DNA of 64,000 nt, taken from positions 4,259,584 through 4,323,583 of the forward strand of contig NZ_CP080421.1 of assembly GCF_019457515.1 (NCBI RefSeq). The letters run 5' to 3'. Positions 55,988 through 64,000 of the stretch are shown piece by piece (within the stretch, counting starts at the first letter, position 1; every line of letters starts with the position of its first letter). The DNA comes from Shewanella mesophila (GTDB lineage: Bacteria; Pseudomonadota; Gammaproteobacteria; Enterobacterales; Shewanellaceae). The notes beneath the pieces are model-generated. The model was given only the letters and a program-made list of their open reading frames with translations. It was not told the origin of the DNA and ran no database searches. The translations under genes were made by a program, and so were the position numbers.

Positions 55988-56698
55988 TTGATCACTAAGT
56001 TTGATTGTAATAGTCACAAGATATTCATCATCGGTCTGCCTCGAACGGGGACAACGAGTGTGAGTGTGGCCTTGCTTGAGCTGGGTTATAAAGTGGCACA
56101 TCAGGCGTTTACTAAGCAGGCATTTGAGTTGGCGGATGTGGTGTCTGACGCACCTTGTTTCAGTGATTATCGGCAACTGCATAAGCTCTATCCCTATGCC
56201 AAATTTGTTTACCTTGAGCGGGCCTTAGATGCCTGGGTGCCATCGATGCAGATGCTACTTAGTCGGATGCTAGTGCATTTAGATAATAAGACTGGCAAGT
56301 TTCATCCAATATTAAAACGTAGTTTTAACCATAGTTTTGATATTAACGGCATTGATGATCCTTTGGATGCCGAACATTTGGTGAGTTGTTACCTTAGCCA
56401 CAAAAAACAAGTATTTGAGTATTTCGAACAATTTAACATAAACAACTTTATCTGTATCGATATCAGCCGGCCTGATAGTTTAACTCAATTGCGTCAGTTT
56501 TTAGCTAGCGATTTAAACTTCAGTGGCGAGCAGTCCATAGATAATCCCTTACACAGTCGCTGTGAAGGAGAGGGGGTTCCACACCTTAATCGTGGTCGTA
56601 ATGTGGCGAGTTGGGATGAGTATAAGCACCCCAATAAAGTTAGTACTAACGCCACAGGGCCTGATAAACGCAAGTTCTTTGATTACAAACTACTTTAA
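55988..56698 (+). CDS. Sulfotransferase-family protein
   Basis: A 236-residue protein starting with TTG (no ATG occurs until well inside). The 5'-phosphosulfate loop is IIGLPRTGTTSVSVALLELG (about 14-33) and a conserved arginine/aspartate follows in VYLERALDAWVPS; a PAPS-binding serine lies in the helix after. This fits cytosolic PAPS-dependent sulfotransferases of the Sulfotransfer_4 kind. The acceptor cannot be predicted. The gene is divergent from the HNH gene across a 148-base AT-rich gap; the pairing may be accidental. Confidence 0.78.
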   Translation: MITKFDCNSHKIFIIGLPRTGTTSVSVALLELGYKVAHQAFTKQAFELADVVSDAPCFSDYRQLHKLYPYAKFVYLERALDAWVPSMQMLLSRMLVHLDNKTGKFHPILKRSFNHSFDINGIDDPLDAEHLVSCYLSHKKQVFEYFEQFNINNFICIDISRPDSLTQLRQFLASDLNFSGEQSIDNPLHSRCEGEGVPHLNRGRNVASWDEYKHPNKVSTNATGPDKRKFFDYKLL

Positions 56699-56824
56699 TC
56701 ACAGTCCTATCTGTTGAATCTGTAATGGCTTTAGTGTGAGAGTTTAACCTTAGCAGTTAAAGTTGCCCCATTTATTTATTGGCGCGGTATCATTGCATCC
56801 ATTGCTAATCATCGTTGCTAAATC

Positions 56825-59323
56825 ATGTCTAACTCTTCAGTAACCGCTTTTTCTTTACCCGCTTTGCCGATAGACAAACTCTATAACGAGTTTAAATTAG
56901 CGATAAAACATCATCATTTGGTCGTGGAGTCTGATACAGGCTCGGGTAAATCCACTCGTTTACCGCTGTGGTGTGCTGAGGCTAATGATAGTGGTAAGCC
57001 TCAGCGTGTATTGGTGATAGAGCCCCGGCGCGTGGCCTGTTTAGCCTTGGCAGACTTTGTCGCCAAACAGACTCAGTTGCAAGTCGGTTATGCTATTCGT
57101 TTCGATTCTACGGTAAATGAACAGACGGATATTGCGTTTGTAACGCCGGGTATCGCACTGCGTTGGCTCTCTGCTAATAGTGAAGCTGTTGATGAGGTGG
57201 GGGACAAAGCCGGCTTAGCCTGCTTCGATACCATTATTATTGATGAGTTTCATGAACGGCGCTGGGATACAGATCTGTTGTTAGCATTACTTAAAACCGC
57301 TGGTAAACATCGTTTAGTGATCACCTCCGCAACCATTGATGGTGAACGGTTAGCGAGCTATTTAACTGATAAAAATGGCAATAAAGGCACGCGATTACAA
57401 GCTGAAGGGCGAAGGTTTCACGTGGAACTAAGATACCAGTCTACCGAGAGTCACCATCTGCCTGATGTGCGTGATATCGATAAAAAGGTAAAACAAGCCG
57501 TTGAAACGCTACTGACTCAAACCGCGGGCGATATATTGGTATTTCTACCAGGGAAAAAAGAGATTCAAATCTGTTTGCAGGCCTGCCAGGGCTTATTAGC
57601 GACAAATGATGGGCTTGAGCTGCTGGGATTACATGGTGGAATAGATGCTAAACAGCAGCAGGATATATTATCGGAAACAGATCATCAGCGAGTAATCTTT
57701 GCGACCAATGTGGCTGAAACCTCGTTAACGATTCCTGGCGTGACCGCTGTTATTGATTCTGGGCTTGAGCGCCGCACACATCAGCGAAATGGTCGTACCG
57801 TTCTATCGTTAGCTCGAATCTCAAAAGCGAGTAGTGAACAACGTCTTGGCCGCGCTGGGCGAGTACAAGCTGGGATCTGTATTCGCTTGTGGGGCAAAGG
57901 TGCACCTCTCGAGGCGATAACCCCGCCCGAGCTGCAAAGAGAGGAGCTGGTTGAACCTATGCTTGCGGCTGCATGTAGCGGCTATCAACTATCTAATCTG
58001 CCTTTTGTGGACAAGCTACCAGAAAAGTCATTAACAAAAGCCACTGAGCAACTGTTGTCTATGGCCGCCATAGACAGCGCTGGGCTGGTCACTGTCCATG
58101 GTAGAAAACTGTTCCCACTGCCTATCGATACTCAATTTGCTCACTTAATTAGTGCGATGCCAGATGATGCCTGCAAAGGCTTAATGGTCGACTTAGCTGC
58201 GGCGTTAACTGTGCCTGGGCTGATTTATACATTACCCGTTGATGAGTTTGGCTTGCAGCAGCTTGGGCTATGGGAGCCTTTTGGCTGTGATGCCTATTTT
58301 ATGATTAAACTGCTGCGCGCGGATGCGCCTGATTGGCTAACAATGAGCGATGCGAACCAGAGCTTACTGAAAGAAGCGCGTTTTTTAGCATCACAGATCA
58401 GGAAGGTATTAAGCCTACCTGTTGGCAAAGAAGATGATTTATCTCACGTTGAGTTGAGACAGCGTTGGTGTCTAGCGGCTATCGAGGCGCTGCCAGCACT
58501 GGCATTTATCCGCCGAGATAAGCGCCAACAAGCCTTGGGTAACGGTTATAGCGAAGTTCAAATCGCTCGTGATTCCCGTTTTGATCTCCCTCTTGATAAA
58601 CAAGTGTTACCTATTGCTGCGGTGGTATTCGATCAATTTGCCTTAGCGGGGCGAGGCGCTAAACAGACGCTAAATCTTGCTACCTGCATGGCACCGATTT
58701 CGATAGATATGTTACTTAAGGCGCAATTAGGTGAGGAGAGGCTAGCAAGCAATAAAGAGCTGGCAGACGATGCCGTGTTGATTGAGCGTGTGTATGCCGG
58801 ACGCATTATTAATACCTACCGTAAACAAGTATCAGGCGAGCAAGCCATTGAGGCAATAGTACGCAGCATTTGCGAAGGACGCAGTTTTAAAGGGTTAAGT
58901 CAGAAGCTTAGCAAAGATATCGCCGCTTGGAATATCTGGTTGGCATTAGGGAATATAGATGACCAAATAGCAGATGTTAAACCTGATTTTGATCGACCAT
59001 TGGAGCTAGTGAGTTATCTTTATGATCGATTAATTGAACTAGGCGTGGAGTCCTTTGCCGATCTTGAGTTGATTGAGGCTGGAGATCTGTTTTTTGAAGG
59101 TGTTCCCGATTGGCAGCGACAGGAGTTTGATCAACTCTACCCGATCGAGCTGGTGTTAGCGGATCTAAAATTATCGGTAAGTTACCTGCCTAAACGAAAA
59201 TTGGTCTTGCTTGAATACCTAAATGGTCAGCGAAAATTGGGTCCGAAAAGATGGGAGTTACCACGTTGGCAGGGCTGGAAAATTCAGTATAAAAAAGCGA
59301 GTAGGGTAGTTGACATCAAGTAA
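56825..59323 (+). CDS. hrpB: ATP-dependent RNA helicase HrpB
   Basis: An 832-residue DEAH-type helicase. Walker A ESDTGSGKSTRLP (about 37-49), the box II variant DEFHERRW (HrpB uses DEFH), TSATIDG, ATNVAETSLTIPGV (about 300) and QRLGRAGRV (about 340) are all present. The helicase-associated HA2 region and the C-terminal HrpB domain follow. The biological role of HrpB in bacteria is unclear. A parS-like palindrome lies within the coding sequence near codons 197-202. Confidence 0.94.
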   Translation: MSNSSVTAFSLPALPIDKLYNEFKLAIKHHHLVVESDTGSGKSTRLPLWCAEANDSGKPQRVLVIEPRRVACLALADFVAKQTQLQVGYAIRFDSTVNEQTDIAFVTPGIALRWLSANSEAVDEVGDKAGLACFDTIIIDEFHERRWDTDLLLALLKTAGKHRLVITSATIDGERLASYLTDKNGNKGTRLQAEGRRFHVELRYQSTESHHLPDVRDIDKKVKQAVETLLTQTAGDILVFLPGKKEIQICLQACQGLLATNDGLELLGLHGGIDAKQQQDILSETDHQRVIFATNVAETSLTIPGVTAVIDSGLERRTHQRNGRTVLSLARISKASSEQRLGRAGRVQAGICIRLWGKGAPLEAITPPELQREELVEPMLAAACSGYQLSNLPFVDKLPEKSLTKATEQLLSMAAIDSAGLVTVHGRKLFPLPIDTQFAHLISAMPDDACKGLMVDLAAALTVPGLIYTLPVDEFGLQQLGLWEPFGCDAYFMIKLLRADAPDWLTMSDANQSLLKEARFLASQIRKVLSLPVGKEDDLSHVELRQRWCLAAIEALPALAFIRRDKRQQALGNGYSEVQIARDSRFDLPLDKQVLPIAAVVFDQFALAGRGAKQTLNLATCMAPISIDMLLKAQLGEERLASNKELADDAVLIERVYAGRIINTYRKQVSGEQAIEAIVRSICEGRSFKGLSQKLSKDIAAWNIWLALGNIDDQIADVKPDFDRPLELVSYLYDRLIELGVESFADLELIEAGDLFFEGVPDWQRQEFDQLYPIELVLADLKLSVSYLPKRKLVLLEYLNGQRKLGPKRWELPRWQGWKIQYKKASRVVDIK
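57414..57429. promoter_or_regulatory. parS: parS-like ParB-binding site within hrpB
   Basis: GTTTCACGTGGAAC (57415-57428) equals the 14-bp core of the reverse complement of the bacterial parS consensus TGTTCCACGTGAAACA; 14 of 16 bases match overall. parAB lies about 10 kb away and oriC about 6 kb away. parS sites inside genes near the origin are usual. Confidence 0.7.
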
Positions 59324-59652
59324 GGCATTGATCTGTGCTTCGATCGATTAAAATTATAGTGATATGTTTTGAGTATAACTTTTTCGATAAGATCTAAATG
59401 TGATTAAGTAAATTAGTAAAAACAAAATCAGAATTAGTTTTTAATTGTTTCAAATCAAATGTTTACATTAAATTATTATTCGATCCCTATTTTTGATCTT
59501 GCTGGGGATTGCTTGTTGATATCTCTGTTGATTAAATCGATCCAGATCTTGGGTATTTATGCATCAAAATGCGACAAGATCTTTAAATGATCGATTCAAA
59601 TCTGTTTTAATTTTGAGCAGATATTGTCTGAGAACCGCTATAGGCTTGAGTT
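59324..59652. other. GATC-rich AT-rich spacer between hrpB and mnmE
   Basis: No gene is seen. GATC occurs at nine places between 59330 and 59592 (59330, 59342, 59391, 59482, 59495, 59539, 59545, 59578, 59589), far above the chance level of about one. No clear DnaA box is seen. It may bind SeqA. Confidence 0.45.
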
Positions 59653-59697
59653 AAAAAAGAGCATCTAGATTGGTGCGTTTGAATAACCCCTAGATGC
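59653..59697 (-). terminator. Terminator of mnmE
   Basis: An 8-bp stem (GCATCTAG / CTAGATGC) with a 21-base loop, followed on the minus strand by TCTTTTTT, about 27 bases after the mnmE stop. The large loop makes it a weaker call. Confidence 0.6.
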
Positions 59698-59723
59698 CCT
59701 TAAATAGTGCGACTTCGTTTTGA

Positions 59724-61085
59724 TTACTTACCGATACAGAATGAGCTAAATATTTTCCCGAGTAGATCGTCGGAAGTGAACTTACCGGTAATTTCAGACA
59801 AGGCCATTTGACACATGCGCAGCTCTTCAGCCAGCAGTTCGCCCGCTTGGTAAACCTCTAACTGCTCTTTTCCTAACAGTAAATGACTCGATGCTAGTTC
59901 TAGCGCTTCTAAATGGCGTCTTCGGGCGATAAAACCGCCTTCGAGGTTACTTTGGTAGCCCATCAATGATTTTAGGTGAGCTTTTAGCTCTTCGACACCT
60001 AAACCTGTTTTGGCCGATAGTCTGAAGACTTTGTGGTCTTGCTCTTGAGTCGAGGCCAATGGTTCGCCAGTTAAATCTGCTTTGTTGCGCACAACAGTCA
60101 CGCCGAGATTTTTTGGTAATCGGTCGATAAAGTCTGGCCAAATGTCATGAGGGTCGACCGCATTGGTCGTGGTGCCATCGACCATAAACAGCACTTGGTC
60201 TGCGGTTTCTATTTCTGCCCACGCCCGTTCGATACCAATCTGCTCGACGGTATCTGTGGTGTCTCGCAGGCCTGCGGTGTCGATAATATGCAGTGGCATA
60301 CCGTCAAGATGAATATGCTCACGTAATACATCACGAGTGGTGCCAGCTATTTCGGTGACAATGGCTGACTCTTTGCCTGCTAGTGCGTTAAGCAGGCTCG
60401 ATTTGCCGGCATTAGGGCGACCGGCAATAACCACCTTCATCCCTTCACGAATAATTGCGCCTTGCTTGGCACTCGACTGCACCGAATCGAGTTTGTCTAT
60501 GATGCGATAAAGTGCGCCGGCAATTTTACCATCGGAAAGGAAATCGACTTCTTCATCTGGAAAGTCGATAGCGGCTTCAACGTATAGACGTAGGTTAGTC
60601 ACTTGATCGACGAGTTCGTGTACTTGAGCCGAAAACTCACCTTGTAATGAATTCAGTGCGCTCTTGGCTGCTTGTTCGCTGGTGGCGTCAATCAGGTCGG
60701 CGATGGCTTCGGCTTGAGTAAGATCCAGCTTGTCGTTCATAAACGCTTGCTCACTGAACTCACCAGGTTTAGCAATACGCACGCCGCTCACATCCATTAC
60801 GCGGTTGATTAGCATATCTAGAACAATTTGGCCGCCATGGCCTTGTAGCTCAAGAACATCTTCACCAGTGAATGAGTTAGGGCCTTTAAAGTACAAGGCG
60901 ATGCCCTGATCGATAACGTTTCCGTTAGCGTCTTTAAAATCACAGTAATCGGCATAACGGGTCTTAGGTAAGTGGCCTAACACTGTCATTGCGACTTCGC
61001 TGGCCTTATCACCAGAGATACGAATGATACCTACGCCGCCGCGTCCAGGTGCGGTTGCTTGTGCCACGATAGTATCTGTTGTCAT
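59724..61085 (-). CDS. mnmE: tRNA modification GTPase MnmE
   Basis: A 453-residue GTPase that with MnmG modifies wobble uridine 34. The N-terminal folate-binding domain (about 1-120) has APGRGGVGIIRISG and ELQGHGG; the G domain (about 215-375) has GRPNAGKSSLLNAL, DTAGLRDT and RNKADL; the protein ends CIGK, whose cysteine is required. Length matches E. coli (454). A terminator separates it from yidC. Confidence 0.97.
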   Translation of the reverse strand: MTTDTIVAQATAPGRGGVGIIRISGDKASEVAMTVLGHLPKTRYADYCDFKDANGNVIDQGIALYFKGPNSFTGEDVLELQGHGGQIVLDMLINRVMDVSGVRIAKPGEFSEQAFMNDKLDLTQAEAIADLIDATSEQAAKSALNSLQGEFSAQVHELVDQVTNLRLYVEAAIDFPDEEVDFLSDGKIAGALYRIIDKLDSVQSSAKQGAIIREGMKVVIAGRPNAGKSSLLNALAGKESAIVTEIAGTTRDVLREHIHLDGMPLHIIDTAGLRDTTDTVEQIGIERAWAEIETADQVLFMVDGTTTNAVDPHDIWPDFIDRLPKNLGVTVVRNKADLTGEPLASTQEQDHKVFRLSAKTGLGVEELKAHLKSLMGYQSNLEGGFIARRRHLEALELASSHLLLGKEQLEVYQAGELLAEELRMCQMALSEITGKFTSDDLLGKIFSSFCIGK

Positions 61086-61136
61086 TACTGTGTTCCTACT
61101 CTTAAATTGGGAAAAACGAGTCGTTCATTAAAAAGC

Positions 61137-61172
61137 AAAAAGCGGTCAATACTGAGTATCCGACCGCTTTTT
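61137..61172 (-). terminator. Terminator between yidC and mnmE
   Basis: An 11-bp stem (AAAAAGCGGTC / GACCGCTTTTT) with a 14-base loop that is itself partly self-complementary, 20 bases after the yidC stop. It ends in T on the minus strand. Confidence 0.8.
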
Positions 61173-61191
61173 CATTAGTTGGAGCTAAAGG

Positions 61192-62823
61192 TTATTTTAA
61201 CCCTTTTTTCTCCAAACCAGCATAGATGATCTTCTGCTGAGTAATCGCAACAATGTTACCGACTAACCAGTAAAGAACCAAACCTGCAGGGAACCATAGG
61301 AAGAATACGGTAAATACTACAGGCATCCACTGCATCATCTTTTGTTGCATAGGGTCCATTGTTGGTGCCATTGGCTGCATCTTCTGCATCAAGAACATAG
61401 AGATACCCATTAGAATTGGCATCACGTAGTAAGGATCTTGTACTGATAAGTCAGTAATCCAAAGCATAAATGGTGCATGGCGTAGCTCGTAGCTTTCTAG
61501 CAGTACCCAGTATAGCGCGATGAAAATAGGCATCTGTAGCAAGATAGGAAGACAGCCACCCATAGGGTTTACTTTCTCTTTCTTGTACAGTTCCATCATG
61601 GCTTGACCCATCTTTTGACGGTCATCACCGAAGCGCTCTTTCATGTCCGCTAGCTTAGGTTGCAGGTTACGCATCTTAGCCATAGAGGTGTACTGGGCTT
61701 TAGTTAGCGGGTACAACATGCCACGTACGGTCAGCGTGATAAGAATAATTGCCACACCCCAGTTACCCACAAACGATTGATAGAACATCAACAACCAGTG
61801 AATCGGGATAGCTAGCCACCAAAGGAAACCGTAATCAACAACTAGGTTGAGTGATTCAGAGATAGCCGATAGCGCTTCTTGATCTTTAGGACCAACATAG
61901 AACTGAGCACTAATAGTTTGGTTAGCACCTGGTGCTACATCGTATACCGCGCCGCGGAAACCGATATTGGCTAAGCCGCCTGCACTGACACTTGAGAAAA
62001 TGGTGTTTTGATCAGCCGCTGGTGGAACCCAAGCAGACACGAAGTAGTGTTGTAGCATTGCTGCCCAACCACCTAAGGTCTTCTTATCTAGGTTCTTGTC
62101 TGCCATATCTTCGAAGCTGTACTTCTCGTAACGAGTGTCTTGAGTCGAGAAGGCTGAACCGCGATAAGTCGGCATCATCATGCTGCTTTCGCTTTTCTTG
62201 ATGCTGTGCTTGATCTGACCATACATCTGAACTTGTAGCTGCTGAGATGAGGTGTTGTTGATGCGGTAGTCGACACCAATATCAAATCTGCCACGGTGTA
62301 GAACAAAAACTTTGGTATAAGTCACGCCATTGTCGGCAACATAGGTCATAGGTACTTCAAGAGTATCTTGACCTTCAGCAAGGGTAAATTGCTGAGATTG
62401 AACCGCGTAATGAGCACGACCCTTAACACTGCTGTCAATACCGTCACGACCGATCAAACCACTTTGAGAGATATAGTAAATATCGTTAGTTTGCTCGAGC
62501 AGTACGAACGGCTCTTCTTTTTCTTGCTCTAGTTTATGACCAACTAATGCAGAGTAAACGATGTCACCGCCAACAGGGTTAATTTTTAACACCAGTTGGT
62601 CTGTCGTTACTGTGATCAGTTCTTTCGATGCAATCACAGCTTCTGGTAGCGAAGCATCTGCGTCAGGGACGTCAGCACTGTGTGAATCTGTAACGGTTGG
62701 AGAATTAACAACCGAAGATTGAGTCGCAACAGGTTGCGGGTTTTTTTCTGTTTGCCATTGCTGCCACAGCAAAAAGCTGACAAAAAGCAGACCGATAAGC
62801 AATATATTGCGTTGAGATTCCAT
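61192..62823 (-). CDS. yidC: Membrane protein insertase YidC
   Basis: A 543-residue inner-membrane insertase. An N-terminal anchor (NILLIGLLFVSFLLWQQW, about 6-23) leads to a large periplasmic domain (about 45-325) and a five-helix core (about 345-540) with the hydrophilic-groove arginine in LTVRGMLYPLTKAQYTSM (near 366) and MGGCLPILLQMPIFIALYWVL. It inserts ATP synthase c subunit among others. It starts 3 bases after yidD stops, in the usual rpmH-rnpA-yidD-yidC order. Confidence 0.97.
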   Translation of the reverse strand: MESQRNILLIGLLFVSFLLWQQWQTEKNPQPVATQSSVVNSPTVTDSHSADVPDADASLPEAVIASKELITVTTDQLVLKINPVGGDIVYSALVGHKLEQEKEEPFVLLEQTNDIYYISQSGLIGRDGIDSSVKGRAHYAVQSQQFTLAEGQDTLEVPMTYVADNGVTYTKVFVLHRGRFDIGVDYRINNTSSQQLQVQMYGQIKHSIKKSESSMMMPTYRGSAFSTQDTRYEKYSFEDMADKNLDKKTLGGWAAMLQHYFVSAWVPPAADQNTIFSSVSAGGLANIGFRGAVYDVAPGANQTISAQFYVGPKDQEALSAISESLNLVVDYGFLWWLAIPIHWLLMFYQSFVGNWGVAIILITLTVRGMLYPLTKAQYTSMAKMRNLQPKLADMKERFGDDRQKMGQAMMELYKKEKVNPMGGCLPILLQMPIFIALYWVLLESYELRHAPFMLWITDLSVQDPYYVMPILMGISMFLMQKMQPMAPTMDPMQQKMMQWMPVVFTVFFLWFPAGLVLYWLVGNIVAITQQKIIYAGLEKKGLK

Positions 62824-62826
62824 AGC

Positions 62827-63081
62827 CTATTTATTACACCTGTTATTTTTTGGAGGGACGGGATCTTCACCGCCCGGATGTAAAGGGTGACATTTTAATA
62901 CGCGTTTCCCTGCAAACCAACTCCCTTTCACAAATCCATGCAAACGAATTGCTTCTATTGCGTAATATGAACATGTGGGATGAAAACGGCACTTTGGTCC
63001 CAGTATTGGGCTGATAAATATTTGGTAGCCACGAATTAACGTGGTGGCTAGCCATTGTAACGGCGACTGAGTTTGCGCCAT
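62827..63081 (-). CDS. yidD: Membrane protein insertion efficiency factor YidD
   Basis: An 84-residue membrane-associated protein with GYQIFISPILGPKCRFHPTCS (core around 20-40) and the cysteine/histidine residues PTCSYYA and CHPLHPGG that mark the family. It overlaps the rnpA stop by 34 bases and precedes yidC by 3, so it is translated in the same operon. Confidence 0.94.
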   Translation of the reverse strand: MAQTQSPLQWLATTLIRGYQIFISPILGPKCRFHPTCSYYAIEAIRLHGFVKGSWFAGKRVLKCHPLHPGGEDPVPPKNNRCNK

Positions 63082-63410
63082 AACTTTTCTACCAGTTTGT
63101 GGAGTGCGGCATTATCCATATCCAATACGCCATTTCTTACCAGAACGACTATATCCAAATGCGGTAATTCGTGTTGATGTAGACGAAAGTTATCGCGAAT
63201 GATTCGTTTAATTCTGTTGCGTTGATTAGCTCTCTTTACATAACGTTTTGCAACAGTTAATCCGATACGAGGATGTTGCTCTGAGTTAGGTATAGCAAGT
63301 AAGGTAATTTCAGCCGAAGAAGCTTTGATAGGATTTGAGAATACAGATTTGAATTGCGCGGGAGTTAACAAACGTAACTCCCGCGTAAAGGTATAGCTGG
63401 TCACTTGCAT
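63048..63410 (-). CDS. rnpA: Ribonuclease P protein component
   Basis: A 120-residue protein that binds the RNase P RNA and helps it remove 5' leaders from pre-tRNA. The basic RNR motif AKRYVKRANQRNRIKRIIRDNFR (core about 54-76) is present, along with RELRLLTPAQFKSVF. It follows rpmH by a 9-base gap and overlaps yidD. Length matches the E. coli protein (119). Confidence 0.96.
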   Translation of the reverse strand: MQVTSYTFTRELRLLTPAQFKSVFSNPIKASSAEITLLAIPNSEQHPRIGLTVAKRYVKRANQRNRIKRIIRDNFRLHQHELPHLDIVVLVRNGVLDMDNAALHKLVEKLWRKLSRRYNG

Positions 63411-63419
63411 TTCTACTGA

Positions 63420-63557
63420 TTAAGCAGAAAGACGAGCGCGACCTTTTGCACGACGACGTGCGATGACCTTACGGCCACCTACAGTAGCCATACGAGCGCG
63501 GAAGCCGTGAGAACGCTTGCGCTTCAGGTTGCTAGGTTGAAAAGTACGTTTACTCAT
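63420..63557 (-). CDS. rpmH: 50S ribosomal protein bL34
   Basis: A 45-codon gene found by reading the sequence: ATG at 63557, TAA at 63420-63422. The product begins [20 protein letters not shown] and ends in an Arg-rich tail, typical of bL34, which binds the peptide exit tunnel of the 50S subunit. It is first of the rpmH-rnpA-yidD-yidC operon, with a strong promoter upstream. Confidence 0.97.
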
Positions 63558-63631
63558 TATGGCAATCCGTATTTGTTAGGTGAATAAACCTTATCTCTCA
63601 ATAAAAGAGGTAAGGGCAAAAAAGAGGCCGA

Positions 63632-63660
63632 ATTGTAATCACTTTAGTTATGCCCGTCAA
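63632..63660 (-). promoter_or_regulatory. Promoter of rpmH-rnpA-yidD-yidC
   Basis: On the minus strand TTGACG (-35, 63655-63660), a 17-base spacer and TACAAT (-10, 63632-63637), about 75 bases before the rpmH ATG. Close to the sigma-70 consensus. Confidence 0.75.
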
Positions 63661-64000
63661 CAAGCAAAACTAACAAGTGAACAAAATCTGCCTTAAAATC
63701 TTCTTATCAAGCCATCTTAATACACTATCTAGTGTGGATAACTCTGTGAATGGACACTACATCTTGTGGATCTAGCTATCATTACAATGATCGAAGGTTA
63801 CGTATTATAGATCGATCTGGATCGCTTAATAAAGCTGAGTTTAGTGGTTTATTCAAATAAATCGATCGGGCGGGATCGTTTTAGATCGGCGTAAATAAAT
63901 AAAGATGATCTTACTGGGGATAAATATATTTAAAGGATAGCGATCCTTGTTGTCTCACTATAGAATACACCTCTTTTGTGTGATCTTTTGGGGATAAGTA
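63661..64000. other. GATC- and DnaA-box-bearing region upstream of dnaA
   Basis: No gene is seen to the window end. It contains a perfect DnaA box (TGTGGATAA, 63733-63741), two one-mismatch boxes (TGGGGATAA, 63915-63923; and the like near 63989-63997), and 11 GATC sites between 63769 and 63985. In related genomes dnaA follows rpmH divergently, so this should be the DnaA-autoregulated dnaA promoter region. Confidence 0.7.

Overview
The window looks like a stretch of a Shewanella chromosome around the replication origin. This rests on gene order and protein character (mioC / oriC / mnmG-rsmG-parA-parB-atp operon-glmU-glmS on one side, mnmE-yidC-yidD-rnpA-rpmH on the other, and the gpmI-envC-ctpA-yibQ block further out). 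The species cannot be fixed from the sequence alone. A GATC-rich, DnaA-box-bearing gap at about 51.1-51.5 kb is very probably oriC. dnaA should lie just past the right end, beyond rpmH.

Layout. 0-2.3 kb: the 3' part of a membrane EAL phosphodiesterase gene and a remnant of a group II intron maturase. 2.5-11.6 kb: a flavoprotein, gpsA, secB and a membrane rhodanese on the minus strand, then gpmI, an EnvC-like murein hydrolase activator, an S41 protease and a YibQ-type deacetylase on the plus strand, then an NsrR-like regulator paired with a YkgJ-type cysteine protein. 12.0-17.6 kb: a complete rRNA operon (minus strand) with tandem promoters, boxA sites, no spacer tRNA and a terminator. 17.7-21.1 kb: ccoG, a small membrane protein, a stand-alone menB, a 114-bp MITE-like element and a Fur-box-controlled DUF2061 protein. 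21.2-31.4 kb: a nitrate assimilation island: cobA, nirB, nirD, a nitrate transporter and a PP2C-kinase fusion on the minus strand, divergent from the nitrate reductase gene nasA. Two sigma-54-type promoters face apart with an NtrC-like palindrome between them.

31.5-39.4 kb: a small outer-membrane barrel, glmS with its DeoR-type regulator, a Fur-type TonB siderophore receptor, glmU and a DsrE-like protein. Amino-sugar synthesis (GlmS, GlmU) feeds the wall and LPS. 39.5-46.4 kb: the complete nine-gene ATP synthase operon atpIBEFHAGDC with its promoter and terminator. 46.6-51.0 kb: parB, parA, rsmG and mnmG, running away from oriC. 51.5-59.3 kb: mioC, a UbiG-like methyltransferase, a nucleoside hydrolase, a LysE exporter, an orphan HNH nuclease, a sulfotransferase-like protein and hrpB, the last carrying a parS-like site. 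59.7-63.6 kb: mnmE, yidC, yidD, rnpA, rpmH. The rRNA and ATP synthase operons are co-directional with a fork leaving oriC to the left.

I found no CRISPR array, prophage, intact insertion sequence or tRNA gene. The most interesting material is regulatory: the nitrate control region and its kinase-phosphatase, the origin architecture with three GATC clusters and a parS-like site, and an RNA hairpin that would cover the ribosome binding site of the siderophore receptor gene.
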